Assembly (NCBI GenBank): GCA_963575745.1
Contig: CAUYUJ010017837.1
Span: 1,037,190-1,101,189, forward strand
From: Prorocentrum cordatum
Taxonomy: Eukaryota > Sar > Dinophyceae > Prorocentrales > Prorocentraceae
Reading direction: 5' to 3'
Length of the DNA stretch: 64,000 nucleotides
The notes under the pieces were generated by a model. That model was not told where the DNA came from and made no database searches. It was given only the letters and a program-made list of their open reading frames with translations. This document shows positions 54,070 to 64,000 of the stretch, piece after piece (position 1 is the stretch's first letter; each line of letters starts with the position of its first letter). The translations under genes and the position numbers were made by a program.

Positions 54070-57000
54070 CTTCGGATGGAGCTCACTATGGGGCCACGAA
54101 GCGCGTGATGGGGCGTCCTGTAAAGGGTGGGCGAGGCGCATGTGGCCGCGGCCACTGGGATGTTCGGTGGAGCTCGCTGTGGGGCTAAGAAACGCTGCAC
54201 TGCGGGGGGGCGCATGCGGCCGCGGCCATTGAAGCGTTCGGTGGGGCCCCCCTACGGGGTCACGAAGCGCGCGGTACTGGGTGTCGCGGACGCGTACGAA
54301 CGTCGCCTCTGGGGCCTTCGCACGGGATCTCCCGATGGAGACACGATGCGCTGCACGATGTGGGCGAAAGCGCATGCGGCCGCGGCCACTGGAGCGTTGG
54401 TTGGTGAAACGTCTCTTTGGGGATTCGCAACGATGTCCTGGTTGCCGCGGACGCATACGAACGTCGCCTCTGGGGCCTTCGATGGGGGGAGCTCTCTATG
54501 GGACCACGAAGCGCTGTACTTGGCGGGCGAGACGCATGCGGCCGCGGTCACTGGAACGTTCGTTGGAGCTCCCCATTGGGTCACGAAGCGCTGTACTGGG
54601 AGTCGCGGGCGCATACGAACGTCGCCTCTGAGGCCTTCGGGGGGGAGTTCCCTGTGGGGCCACGGGACGCTGTAGTTTGTGGGCGAGACGCATACGGCCG
54701 CCGCCACTGGGCGTTCGGCTGAGCTCCCAATGGGCCAATGGGGTCACGCAGCGCTGTGTTGGTTGTCGCGGGCGCATACGAACGTCGTTTTGGGGGCCTT
54801 CGAGGGGGGGGGAGCCCTCTGTGGTGCCACGAAACGCTGTACTTGTGGGCGGGACTCATGCGGCCGCGGCCACTGAAAGGTTCGGAGGGGCTCCCCATGG
54901 GGTCACGAAGCGCTGTACTGGGTGCCGCAGACGCACACCAACGTCACCTCTAGGGCCTTCGATGGGAGCTCCCTATGAGGCGATCTGGGCGAGACGCATG
55001 CGGCCGCGGCCACTGGAGCGCTCGGTGGAGCTATGGGGTCACAAAGCGCTGTACCGGGTGGTGCGAACGCATACGAACGTCGCCTCTGGAGCCTTCGGGT
55101 GGGGGGGTCTCCAAACTCGGGTCACGAAACGATGTGCATGGTTTTGCAGGCGCATGCGGCCGTCGCCGCTGGGGCCACGAAGCGCTGTACTATGTGGGCG
55201 AAAACGCATGCAGCCGCGGCCCCTGGAGCGTTCGGTGGAGCTTCTATGGGGTCACGAAGCGTTGTATTGGTTGTCGCGGACGCATGCGCATGTCGTGTTG
55301 GGGGCCTTCGGGGGGAGAGCTCATTATGGGGCCACGAAGCGATGTATTTGGCTGGCGGTGTGCATGCGGCCGCGGCCGCTGGAGCGATCGACGGATTTTC
55401 ATCTGGGGTCACGAAACCCTGTAATGGGTGCCGCGGGCGCATGCGAATGTCGCCTCTGGGGAGGTCACGAAACGATGCACTTGCGGGCGAGACCCATGCG
55501 TCCGCGGCCACTGGAACGTTCGGTGGGGCTCCTCCCTGTGGGGACATGAAGCGCTGGACTGGGTGCTGGGGGCGCATACCAAAGTCGCCTCTTGGGCCTT
55601 CGGGGGGTGGCTCCATGTGAGGCCACGATACGATGTACTGGGTGGCAGGGGCGCATGCGAACGTCGTCTTTAGGTCACTCGCTGGAGGTCCCTATGGGGT
55701 CACGCAGAGAAGTACTGGGTGTTGCCGACGCGTGCGAACGTCGCCTCAGGGGCCTTTGGTGGGGAGGAGTTCCATATGGGGCTACGAAACGGTGCGGTGT
55801 ACTTGGCGGGCGGTCCGCATGCGGCCGCGGCCATTGGCGTTTTCGGTGGATCTGCCTACGGGGTCACGAAGCGCTGTACTGGGTGTCGCGGGGGCGTACG
55901 AACGTCGCCTCTGATGCCTTCGGGGGGAGGGAGCTCCTAATGACGCCACAAAGCTGTGCGCTTGGTGGGTGAGATTCATGCGGCCGCAGCCACTGAACCT
56001 TTCGGTGGGGCTTCGTATGGGGTCACGAAACGATGTATTGAATGTCGCGGGCGCATGCGAACCTCGCTTGTGGGGTATTCGATGGGGGGGCTCTTTAAGG
56101 GGCCACGAAACGCTGTATGTGGCTGGCGAGACGCAGGCGGGCGCGGCCATTGGAGCGTTCGCTGGAGCTCCCCATTGGGTCACGAAGCGCTGTATTGACT
56201 GGCGCGGACGCATACGAACGTCACCTCTCGGGCCTTCGATGGGAGCTCCCTATGGGAATCACGAAAAGCTGTATTTGGCGGGCGAGACGCATACGGCCGC
56301 GGCCACTGGAGCGTTCGGTGGGGTTCCTTATGGGGACACACAGCGCTGAATCGGGTGTCGCGGGCGCATGCGAACGTCGCCTCTGGGGCCTTCGGGGGGG
56401 AAGTTCACTATGGTGCCACGAAGCGTTGTATTTGGCTGGCGATGCGCGTGCGGCCGCAGCCACTGGAGCGTTCGGTGGAGCTCCCTGTCGGGCCTATCGG
56501 GTCACGAAGCGCTGTGCCTGGTGTCGCGGGCGCATACAATGCCACCTCTGGTGCCTTCGAGGGGGGGCTCCTTATGGGGCCACGGAACGTTGCAATCGGT
56601 GGCCGAGTTGCGGCCGCGGCCACCAGAGCGTTCGGTGCAACTCCCTATGGGGTCTCGAAGCCTGGGCTGGGTGTCGTGGGCGCTTACGAACGTCGCTATG
56701 GGGCTTCGGGCGGGGGTTTTTGATGGGGCCACGAAACGCTGCACTTGGTGTGCGATCCACATACGGCCGCGGCCATTGGAGCTTTCGGTGGATCTACCTA
56801 CGGGGATACGAAGCGCTGTACTGGGTGTCGCGGGCGCATGCGAATGTCGCCTGTTGGGGCATTCGGGGGGAGCTCCCAATGGGGCCTCGAAGCCCTGTAC
56901 TGGGTGGCGCCGGCGCATGAGAAGGTCGCCTCTGAGACCTTCGAGGGGGAGCTCCCTTTAGGGCCACGAGACGCTGTGCTCGGCGGGCGAGACGCATGCG

Positions 57001-57331
57001 GCCACGGCCATTGGAGCGTTCGGCGGAGCTCCCTATGGGGTCACGAAGCGCTGGGCTGGGTGTCCCGGGCGCATGCGAGCGTCGCCTCTTGGGGCCTTCG
57101 GGGGGAGCTCCCAATAGGGGAAACCCTGTACTGGGAGGCGCGGGCACATGCGTACGACATCTCTGAGACCTTCGAGGGGGAGCTCCCTATTGGGCCACGA
57201 AGCGTTGTAGTGGGTGGCACGGACGCGTGCGAACGTCGCCTTTTTGGGGCCTTCGGTGGAGCTCCTGTATGGGGCCACGAGGCGCTGGACTGGGTGAGGG
57301 AAGAGAACATGCGAGCGTACCCTCTTGGGGC
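54070..57331 (+). repeat. Dimeric satellite, monomer about 78 bp, array 1
   Basis: Two monomer types mostly alternate. One reads GACGCATACGAACGTCGCCT then CTGGGGCCTTCG; the other GAGACGCATGCGGCCGCGGC then CACTGGAGCGTTCGG. Both share GGAGCTCCCTATGGGG and CACGAAGCGCTGTACTGGG. This gives a higher-order unit of about 155 bp. Frames running through it are by-products of the composition. Confidence 0.93.
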
Positions 57332-58713
57332 CTCCGGCATGTCCTTCGCTTGCAGAGCCGACAGGTAGCTCCCATGACGGCCGTTTGCTCGTGGTGGCTA
57401 AGCTGGACATGGGCTGGGCCGCTTCCTCAAGAGCCGTCGCTGCAGCTGCGACAGGTGGAGCCGCAGCGCTGACAGAAGCGCCCTCTGTCTCCAATGGCCT
57501 GGGCTGCCCCTCCACCAATGACCTGGTCGTCTCTCTCCCTGTTGTTTTTTCTCTCTGTCTCTCTCTCTCTCTACCCTAAGAACTAAGAGCCTACAAATAT
57601 TTTCATCCTGAAATGCTTTCGCCTGCTTCCTTCTATGCGCCCCCCCCGCCATTTTGGCACACCCCTCACGCAGATCCTTGCCTTGCCCCCGGAGAGCCAG
57701 GAATGGTGTTCTGAGAGCTCTCGCCAATCGCAGGGCGCACCCCTCTAGCAGATCCTTGCCCTCGGAATGCTAAGGATGCAAACTGGGGATCCGTCTCCTC
57801 GAAGCAACGAGCTATCCCGCGCTCGTCGCGCCGCCACTCCATGCAATCTCACCGCCACTGGGCGGCGTCCCTGCGACGCACAGGGACTCGCGTAAATGTA
57901 CTTTGTTTTTCAAATCGCGTCGTCGCGCGCGCGTGCCGCATCGCCGTTGCAACGGCTTCACAGAAGACTTTGCGCGACTGTCGTCGTCGTCGTTTTGAGA
58001 TCAGCTTCGCCTTCGTTATCGGTGACGTCGTCGTCGTTTTGAAATCAATATGTCTTGGGTCGTGGGTGGGTGGGACACGTCCAACAGGCTTCAAGTTTGG
58101 GCTAGTGGACGCTAAGAACTAAGAGCCTATAGAGATTTAAATCCTAAAACTCCTTAAGCGCCTCCCTCCGCGCTCCCGTATGCCGCCCCCTGCTTTGGCA
58201 CACCCCTCACGCAGATCCTTGCCCTCGGAGTGCCGGGAATGGTGTTCTCGGAGCTTTTGCAAGTCCCAGGGCGCACCCCTCACGCAGATCCGTGGCCGCG
58301 CGAGAGCAGGCCCCGCGCCGAGTGACCTTCGGGGCCCGCGACACGCGCGCATCGCGGAGGCGGCGCGGGGCGGCGCAACAGTGAGCGACCTCGTCAGGGA
58401 CTTCGGGGTGAGCAAGCGGCGCGGGCGAGAGTTGCGCAGCCACTACGGCTCCCAGGGCGCGGCGCCACTGACGCCGAACCGGGCTCCAAGGGCCGCTGCG
58501 CCGCCGCCGCGGGCCGCGCGCCGCGCGCGTGGCAAGCAGGCGGCGGCAGCGGCCGCGCGAGGACGCGCGACTGGCGTCGTTTTGATCGCCGTTTTGAAAT
58601 CAATATCGTCGTCTTCGTCATCGGTATCGTCGTCGTCGTTTTGAAATCAAATGTCTTGGGTCATGGGTGGGTGGGGCACGTCCAACAGGCTTCAAGCTTG
58701 GGCTATTGGACAC
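57332..58713 (+). repeat. Duplicated block part A', copy 2
   Basis: This is the near-identical copy of 50821-52148 (offset 6511 at the start). It begins in the middle of the 78-bp satellite, right after GGGGCCT, so it interrupts the first satellite array. Differences from copy 1 are small substitutions, microsatellite length, a 21-bp insert (57485-57505 region) and the 42-bp in-frame insertion near 58482-58523. Confidence 0.92.
58180..58644 (+). other. ORF with helix-turn-helix-like stretch in duplicated block, copy 2
   Basis: This is the second copy of the frame at 51655. It is 154 residues, longer by 14 Ala/Pro/Arg-rich residues inserted in frame near 58482-58523. The helix-turn-helix-like part is unchanged in protein sequence. 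There are few other differences, such as Gln for His and Ser for Gly. Confidence 0.25.
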
Positions 58714-58787
58714 TAAACTCTAAACCCTAAACCCTAAACCATAAAACCTAAAACCTAAAACCTAAACCCTAAACCCTAAACCCTAAC
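58714..58787. repeat. Interstitial telomere-like repeat, fused block of copy 2
   Basis: It begins like block 1 (CTAAACTCTAAACCC), passes degenerate CCTAAAA units, and ends like block 2 (CCCTAACTCCCACC). The structure is what a deletion between blocks 1 and 2 would leave. Confidence 0.88.
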
Positions 58788-61700
58788 TCCCACCTCCCGT
58801 CCCTCTCTCCCTCCTCTTCCGCCTCCGCGCAGCAAGGGCTGCGGGGAACTCGCCGTGCGAAGCCTGTAGCACTTACTTGGGCACTGGACGTCTGATCTCC
58901 GTCGGGACTGCTTGCTGGCATCATTCCGACGTACGGTAAGAAACTTCTGCGTAGCGCTCAGCGCCCCTCTAACGGGATTCCACTGACGGGTATGTTGGCC
59001 AGTGACCCAGCGAACCCAACCCTCTACAATGTGGGCAACGCTGCAATGCCACTAAGAGGGCCTAAAGGGGCAACTTTCGGTAACCAAAATACCCGTTAGT
59101 GAGTACCCGTTACGGTGCCACTGAAGCGTGTCGCCGCGGCGGCCCCGGCGACACGATATGCCCTGCAGGCGGATAGCGTGTCGCTCCGCTCCGCGGGGCG
59201 GGAGACATCCAACGACTCGAGACGAGGACGCCTGAGAACCGGGAAAAAGATAGCGTGTCGCGCCGAAGTGTGGCGGGCCAGAACCAGCGCCGCGACACGC
59301 TATCCAAGATGTCCCAACCGTAGGCGCTGAATGTTCGATCTTCATCGTATTGGCCTGCTGGCGTAATTCGGATGTAGAGGCATGTGAGTGCATGAAGGAG
59401 CTTGCCGTGCGCGGTTGCAGCTTGGGAGCGATGGCCACACCGTATCTGGTGCGATACCTCTGCCGTCTCCACTGCCGTTCCGTCCTCCCCCCCTGGCGGA
59501 CGAGCAGACGCAGAACTCACGGGGGACGCCCTATGCTCGACATCGAAGGGGCCGTGGTGTGCCTCTTGCGCCCAGCAGCTCCACGCCCCAAAGTAGTCAA
59601 ATGCCTGCAGAAGTCAGGCGCTGATCACCCCCTCGCGCGCCGCCCCCCTCCCGCTTCTCCTTCTCCTCCCTGGATGATGAAATCATCCTGTCGAAGGACC
59701 CGCCCATATGCAAGTGTGAGTACCGCGTTGTGGGTACCGCTTCGGATGGAGCTCACTATGGGGCCACGAAGCGCGTGATGGGGCGTCCTGTAAAGGGTGG
59801 GCGAGGCGCATGTGGCCGCGGCCACTGGGATGTTCGGTGGAGCTCGCTGTGGGGCTAAGAAACGCTGCACTGCGGGGGGGCGCATGCGGCCGCGGCCATT
59901 GAAGCGTTCGGTGGGGCCCCCCTACGGGGTCACGAAGCGCGCGGTACTGGGTGTCGCGGACGCGTACGAACGTCGCCTCTGGGGCCTTCGCACGGGATCT
60001 CCCGATGGAGACACGATGCGCTGCACGATGTGGGCGAAAGCGCATGCGGCCGCGGCCACTGGAGCGTTGGTTGGTGAAACGTCTCTTTGGGGATTCGCAA
60101 CGATGTCCTGGTTGCCGCGGACGCATACGAACGTCGCCTCTGGGGCCTTCGATGGGGGGAGCTCTCTATGGGACCACGAAGCGCTGTACTTGGCGGGCGA
60201 GACGCATGCGGCCGCGGTCACTGGAACGTTCGTTGGAGCTCCCCATTGGGTCACGAAGCGCTGTACTGGGAGTCGCGGGCGCATACGAACGTCGCCTCTG
60301 AGGCCTTCGGGGGGGAGTTCCCTGTGGGGCCACGGGACGCTGTAGTTTGTGGGCGAGACGCATACGGCCGCCGCCACTGGGCGTTCGGCTGAGCTCCCAA
60401 TGGGCCAATGGGGTCACGCAGCGCTGTGTTGGTTGTCGCGGGCGCATACGAACGTCGTTTTGGGGGCCTTCGAGGGGGGGGGAGCCCTCTGTGGTGCCAC
60501 GAAACGCTGTACTTGTGGGCGGGACTCATGCGGCCGCGGCCACTGAAAGGTTCGGAGGGGCTCCCCATGGGGTCACGAAGCGCTGTACTGGGTGCCGCAG
60601 ACGCACACCAACGTCACCTCTAGGGCCTTCGATGGGAGTTCCCTATGAGGCGATCTGGGCGAGACGCATGCGGCCGCGGCCACTGGAGCGTTCGGTGGAA
60701 CTATGAGGTCACAAAGCGCTGTACCGGGTGGTGCGAACGCATACGAACGTCGCCTCTGGAGCCTTCGGGTGGGGGGGTCTCCAAACTCGGGTCACGAAAC
60801 GATGTGCATGGTGTTGCAGGCGCATGCGGCCGTCGCCGCTGGGGCCACGAAGCGCTGTACTATGTGGGCGAAAACGCATGCAGCCGCGGCCCCTGGAGCG
60901 TTCGGTGGAGCTTCTATGGGGTCACGAAGCGTTGTATTGGTTGTCGCGGACGCATGCGCATGTCGTGTTGGGGGCCTTCGGGGGGAGAGCTCATTATGGG
61001 GCCACGAAGCGATGTATTTGGCTGGCGGTGTGCATGCGGCCGCGGCCGCTGGAGCGATCGACGGATTTTCATCTGGGGTCACGAAACCCTGTAATGGGTG
61101 CCGCGGGCGCATGCGAATGCCGCCTCTGGGGAGGCCACGAAACGATGCACTTGCGGGCGAGACCCATGCGTCCGCGGCCACTGGAACGTTCGGTGGGGCT
61201 CCTCCCTGTGGGGACATGAAGCGCTGGACTGGGTGCTGGGGGCGCATACCAAAGTCGCCTCTTGGGCCTTCGGGGGGTGGCTCCATGTGAGGCCACGATA
61301 CGATGTACTGGGTGGCAGGGGCGCATGCGAACGTCGTCTTTAGGTCACTCGCTAGAGCTCCCTATGGGGTCACGCAGAGAAGTACTGGGTGTTGCCGACG
61401 CGTGCGAACGTCGCCTCAGGGGCCTTTGGTGGGGAGGAGTTCCATATGGGGCTACGAAGCGGTGCGGTGTACTTGGTGGGCGATCCGCATGCGGCCGCGG
61501 CCATTGGAGCTTTCGGTGGATCTGCCTACGGGGTCACGAAGCGCTGTACTGGGTGTCGCGGGGGCATACGAACGTCGCCTCTGATGCCTTCGGGGGGAGG
61601 GAGCTCCTAATGGGGCCACAAAGCTGTGCGCTTGGTGGGTGAGATTCATGCGGCCGCAGCCACTGAACCTTTCGGTGGGGCTTCGTATGGGGTCACGAAA

Positions 61701-63001
61701 CGATGTATTGAATGTCGCGGGCGCATGCGAACCTCGCTTGTGGGGTATTCGATGGGGGGGCTCTTTAAGGGGCCACGAAACGCTGTATGTGGCTGGCGAG
61801 ACGCAGGCGGGCGCGGCCATTGGAGCGTTCGCTGGAGCTCCCCATTGGGTCACGAAGCGCTGTATTGACTGGCGCGGACGCATACGAACGTCACCTCTCG
61901 GGCCTTCGATGGGAGCTCCCTATGGGAATCACGAAAAGCTGTATTTGGCGGGCGAGACGCATACGGCCGCGGCCACTGGAGCGTTCGGTGGGGTTCCTTA
62001 TGGGGACACACAGCGCTGAATCGGGTGTCGCGGGCGCATGCGAACGTCGCCTCTGGGGCCTTCGGGGGGGAAGTTCACTATGGTGCCACGAAGCGTTGTA
62101 TTTGGCTGGCGATGCGCGTGCGGCCGCAGCCACTGGAGCGTTCGGTGGAGCTCCCTGTCGGGCCTATCGGGTCACGAAGCGCTGTGCCTGGTGTCGCGGG
62201 CGCATACAATGCCACCTCTGGTGCCTTCGAGGGGGGGTTCCTTATGGGGCCACGGAACGTTGCAATCGGTGGCCGAGTTGCGGCCGCGGCCACCAGAGCG
62301 TTCGGTGCAACTCCCTATGGGGTCTCGAAGCCTGGGCTGGGTGTCGTGGGCGCTTACGAACGTCGCTATGGGGCTTCGGGCGGGGGTTCTTGATGGGGCC
62401 ACGAAGCGCTGTACTTGGTGTGCGATCCACATACGGCCGCGGCCATTGGAGCTTTCGGTGGATCTACCTACGGGGATACGAAGCGCTGTACTGGGTGTCG
62501 CGGGCGCATGCGAATGTCGCCTGTTGGGGCATTCGGGGGGAGCTCCCAATGGGGCCTCGAAGCCCTGTACTGGGTGGCGCCGGCGCATGAGAAGGTCGCC
62601 TTTGAGACCTTCGAGGGGGAGCTCCCTATAGGGCCACGAGACGCTGTGCTCGGCGGGCGAGACGCATGCGGCCACGGCCATTGGAGCGTTCGGCGGAGCT
62701 CCCTATGGGGTCACGAAGCGCTGGGCTGGGTGTCCCGGGCGCATGCGAGCGTCGCCTCTTGGGGCCTTCGGGGGGAGCTCCCAATGGAGAAACCCTGTAC
62801 TGGGAGGCGCGGGCACATGCGAACGACATCTCTGAGACCTTCGAGGGGGAGCTCCCTATTGGGCCACGAAGCGTTGTAGTGGGTGGCACGGACGCGTGCG
62901 AACGTCGCCTTTTTGGGGCCTTCGGTGGAGCTCCTGTATGGGGCCACGAGGCGCTGGACTGGGTGAGGGAAGAGAACATGCGAGCGTAGCCTCTTGGGGC
63001 C
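58788..63001 (+). repeat. Duplicated block part B', copy 2
   Basis: Second copy of 53127-57331. At 63002 the satellite simply continues, whereas copy 1 is cut there by A'. Confidence 0.93.
59125..59301 (+). mobile_element. Small TIR element, family J, copy 2
   Basis: Identical in layout to 53465-53641; arose by the segmental duplication, not by a new insertion. Confidence 0.72.
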
Positions 63002-63720
63002 TTCGGGGGAGCTCCCAATGGTGCCACGAAACGCTGTACTGGGTGGCGCGGACGCATGCGAGCGTCGCCTCCTGGGGCCTTGGGTGGAGCTCCATTGCGG
63101 CCACAAAGCGCTGTACTGGGTGTCGCAGGCGCATATGACGGTCGCCTCTGGGGCATTCAGCGCAGCTCTTTATGAGCCCACGAAGCGGCGTTCTGGTTGG
63201 CGCGGGCGCACGCGCACGTCGCTTCGTGGGGCCTTCGGTGGAGGTACCAATGGGGCCACGAAGCGCTGTGCTGGGCGGAGGTGGCGCATGCCAGCCGTCG
63301 CCTCTGGAGCATCCGGGGGAGTCCTCTATGGGGCCACGAGGCGCTGGACTGGGTGGCACGGACGCATGCGAACGTCGCCTCTTGGGGCCTTTCGAATGAG
63401 CTTCCCGTGGGGCCACGATCCGCTGTACTGGATGACGCGGACGCATGCGAACGTCGCCTCTTGGGGTCTTCGGGGGAGCCCCCTATGGGGCCACGAAGCG
63501 CCATACTGGATGGCGCAGACGCATGCGAACGTCGCCTTCTGGGGCCTTTGATGGAGCCTTCTCAGGAGCCACGAAACGCTCTACTGGTTGGCGCGGATAC
63601 ATGCGAGCGCGGCCACTTGGTCCTTCGGTGGCGCTCCCTGTGGGGCCACGAAACGCTCTACGGGATGGCGCGGACGCATGTGAACGTCACCAAAAATGCC
63701 TCTAGGGCCACGAACCGTGT
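59740..63720 (+). repeat. Dimeric satellite, array 2 with extra right end
   Basis: Same satellite as 54070-57331. Beyond 63002 it continues with monomers mainly of the GACGCATGCGAACGTCGCCT type (starts at 63361, 63440 and 63518, periods 79 and 78), so the dimeric order fades toward the right edge at about 63720. Confidence 0.93.
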
Positions 63721-64000
63721 GACGGGTGTACCGAAATTGTTGACACGCGGAGGGCAGAGGCAGGGATGGGAAGAAGGAGAGAAAGGGGGATTGAGGAGGA
63801 AGGAGATGCGGGGCACTGTCTCTTCTTAACGAGGGCCCAACAACAAAATACGATTGGGAACAAATGAATCGGTATCAGGATCAACTTTCCCAGATCCGCT
63901 TGGATTTCTCGGATCGCTGCTGGATCCCCCTCCCTGACCTGCGGAGCGAACCAGGGGCGGCGCCAGAGGTGCCGCCAAGTGGGCCCAGTGCCGATCCAGG
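63721..64000. other. Right-edge sequence, no feature seen
   Basis: Unique-looking DNA beyond the satellite; no gene recognised before the window ends. Confidence 0.5.

Larger units (their letters stand above)
53127..57331 (+). repeat. Duplicated block part B, copy 1
   Basis: Almost identical to 58788-63001 (offset 5660, then 5670 after an 11-bp insertion in copy 2 near 59365 and a one-base C-run change). It contains a unique leader (53127-53464), a TIR element (53465-53641), a second leader (53642-54069) and the 78-bp satellite. No convincing gene was seen in the leaders. Confidence 0.93.

Noticed and set aside
53127-63001. CRISPR-like array
   Set aside because: Repeats of about 78 bp are contiguous with no unique spacers, and the organism is a eukaryote.

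Overview
The window reads as nuclear DNA of a dinoflagellate. It is GC-rich and gene-poor, and it is packed with triplet microsatellites (CCT/AGG, CAT, CCA), degenerate tandem arrays, small terminal-inverted-repeat (TIR) elements and decayed LINE-type retrotransposons. It carries short internal CCCTAAA (TTTAGGG-type) telomere-like blocks. On the minus strand at 44085-44106 there is a 20/22 match to the dinoflagellate spliced-leader (SL) sequence. No rRNA, tRNA, CRISPR or bacterial-style operon was seen. The species cannot be fixed by eye.

Layout. 1-8.2 kb: CCA and TA microsatellites, seven or more small inverted-repeat elements, a CTAGATGG-rich degenerate array, then paired AGG and CCT tracts. 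8.2-15.1 kb: a broken plus-strand LINE with a zinc-finger ORF1-like part, RNase H, AP-type endonuclease and the first part of a reverse transcriptase (RT), interrupted by ATGCT and GGA repeats. 15.1-19.1 kb: a satellite of about 34 units of about 108 bp, whose first two or so units are inverted, flanked by short inverted repeats. 19.2-37.8 kb: intergenic DNA with many TIR elements, microsatellites and short arrays, plus one possible EF-hand fragment. 38.8-44.1 kb: a second LINE on the minus strand (ORF1, endonuclease, RT), with the SL relic just upstream of it. 44.1-48.1 kb: microsatellites, repeats and a well-preserved TIR element. 48155-49192 (minus): the only convincing intact coding region, a WD40 protein. 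49.2-50.8 kb: CCT tracts. 50.8-63.7 kb: a duplicated block (A-B, then A'-B') containing a dimeric satellite of about 78 bp, a TIR element and internal telomere-like repeats. Copy 1 keeps about 0.9 kb that copy 2 lacks, exactly between telomere-like blocks.

There is little cooperation between genes to describe. The WD40 protein is probably a cytosolic scaffold. Everything else is selfish or repetitive DNA, and the interest lies in how it was assembled: SL-tagged retroelement insertion, TIR elements, microsatellite growth inside older repeats, and a recent segmental duplication. All similarities were judged by reading; no alignment or database search was run.
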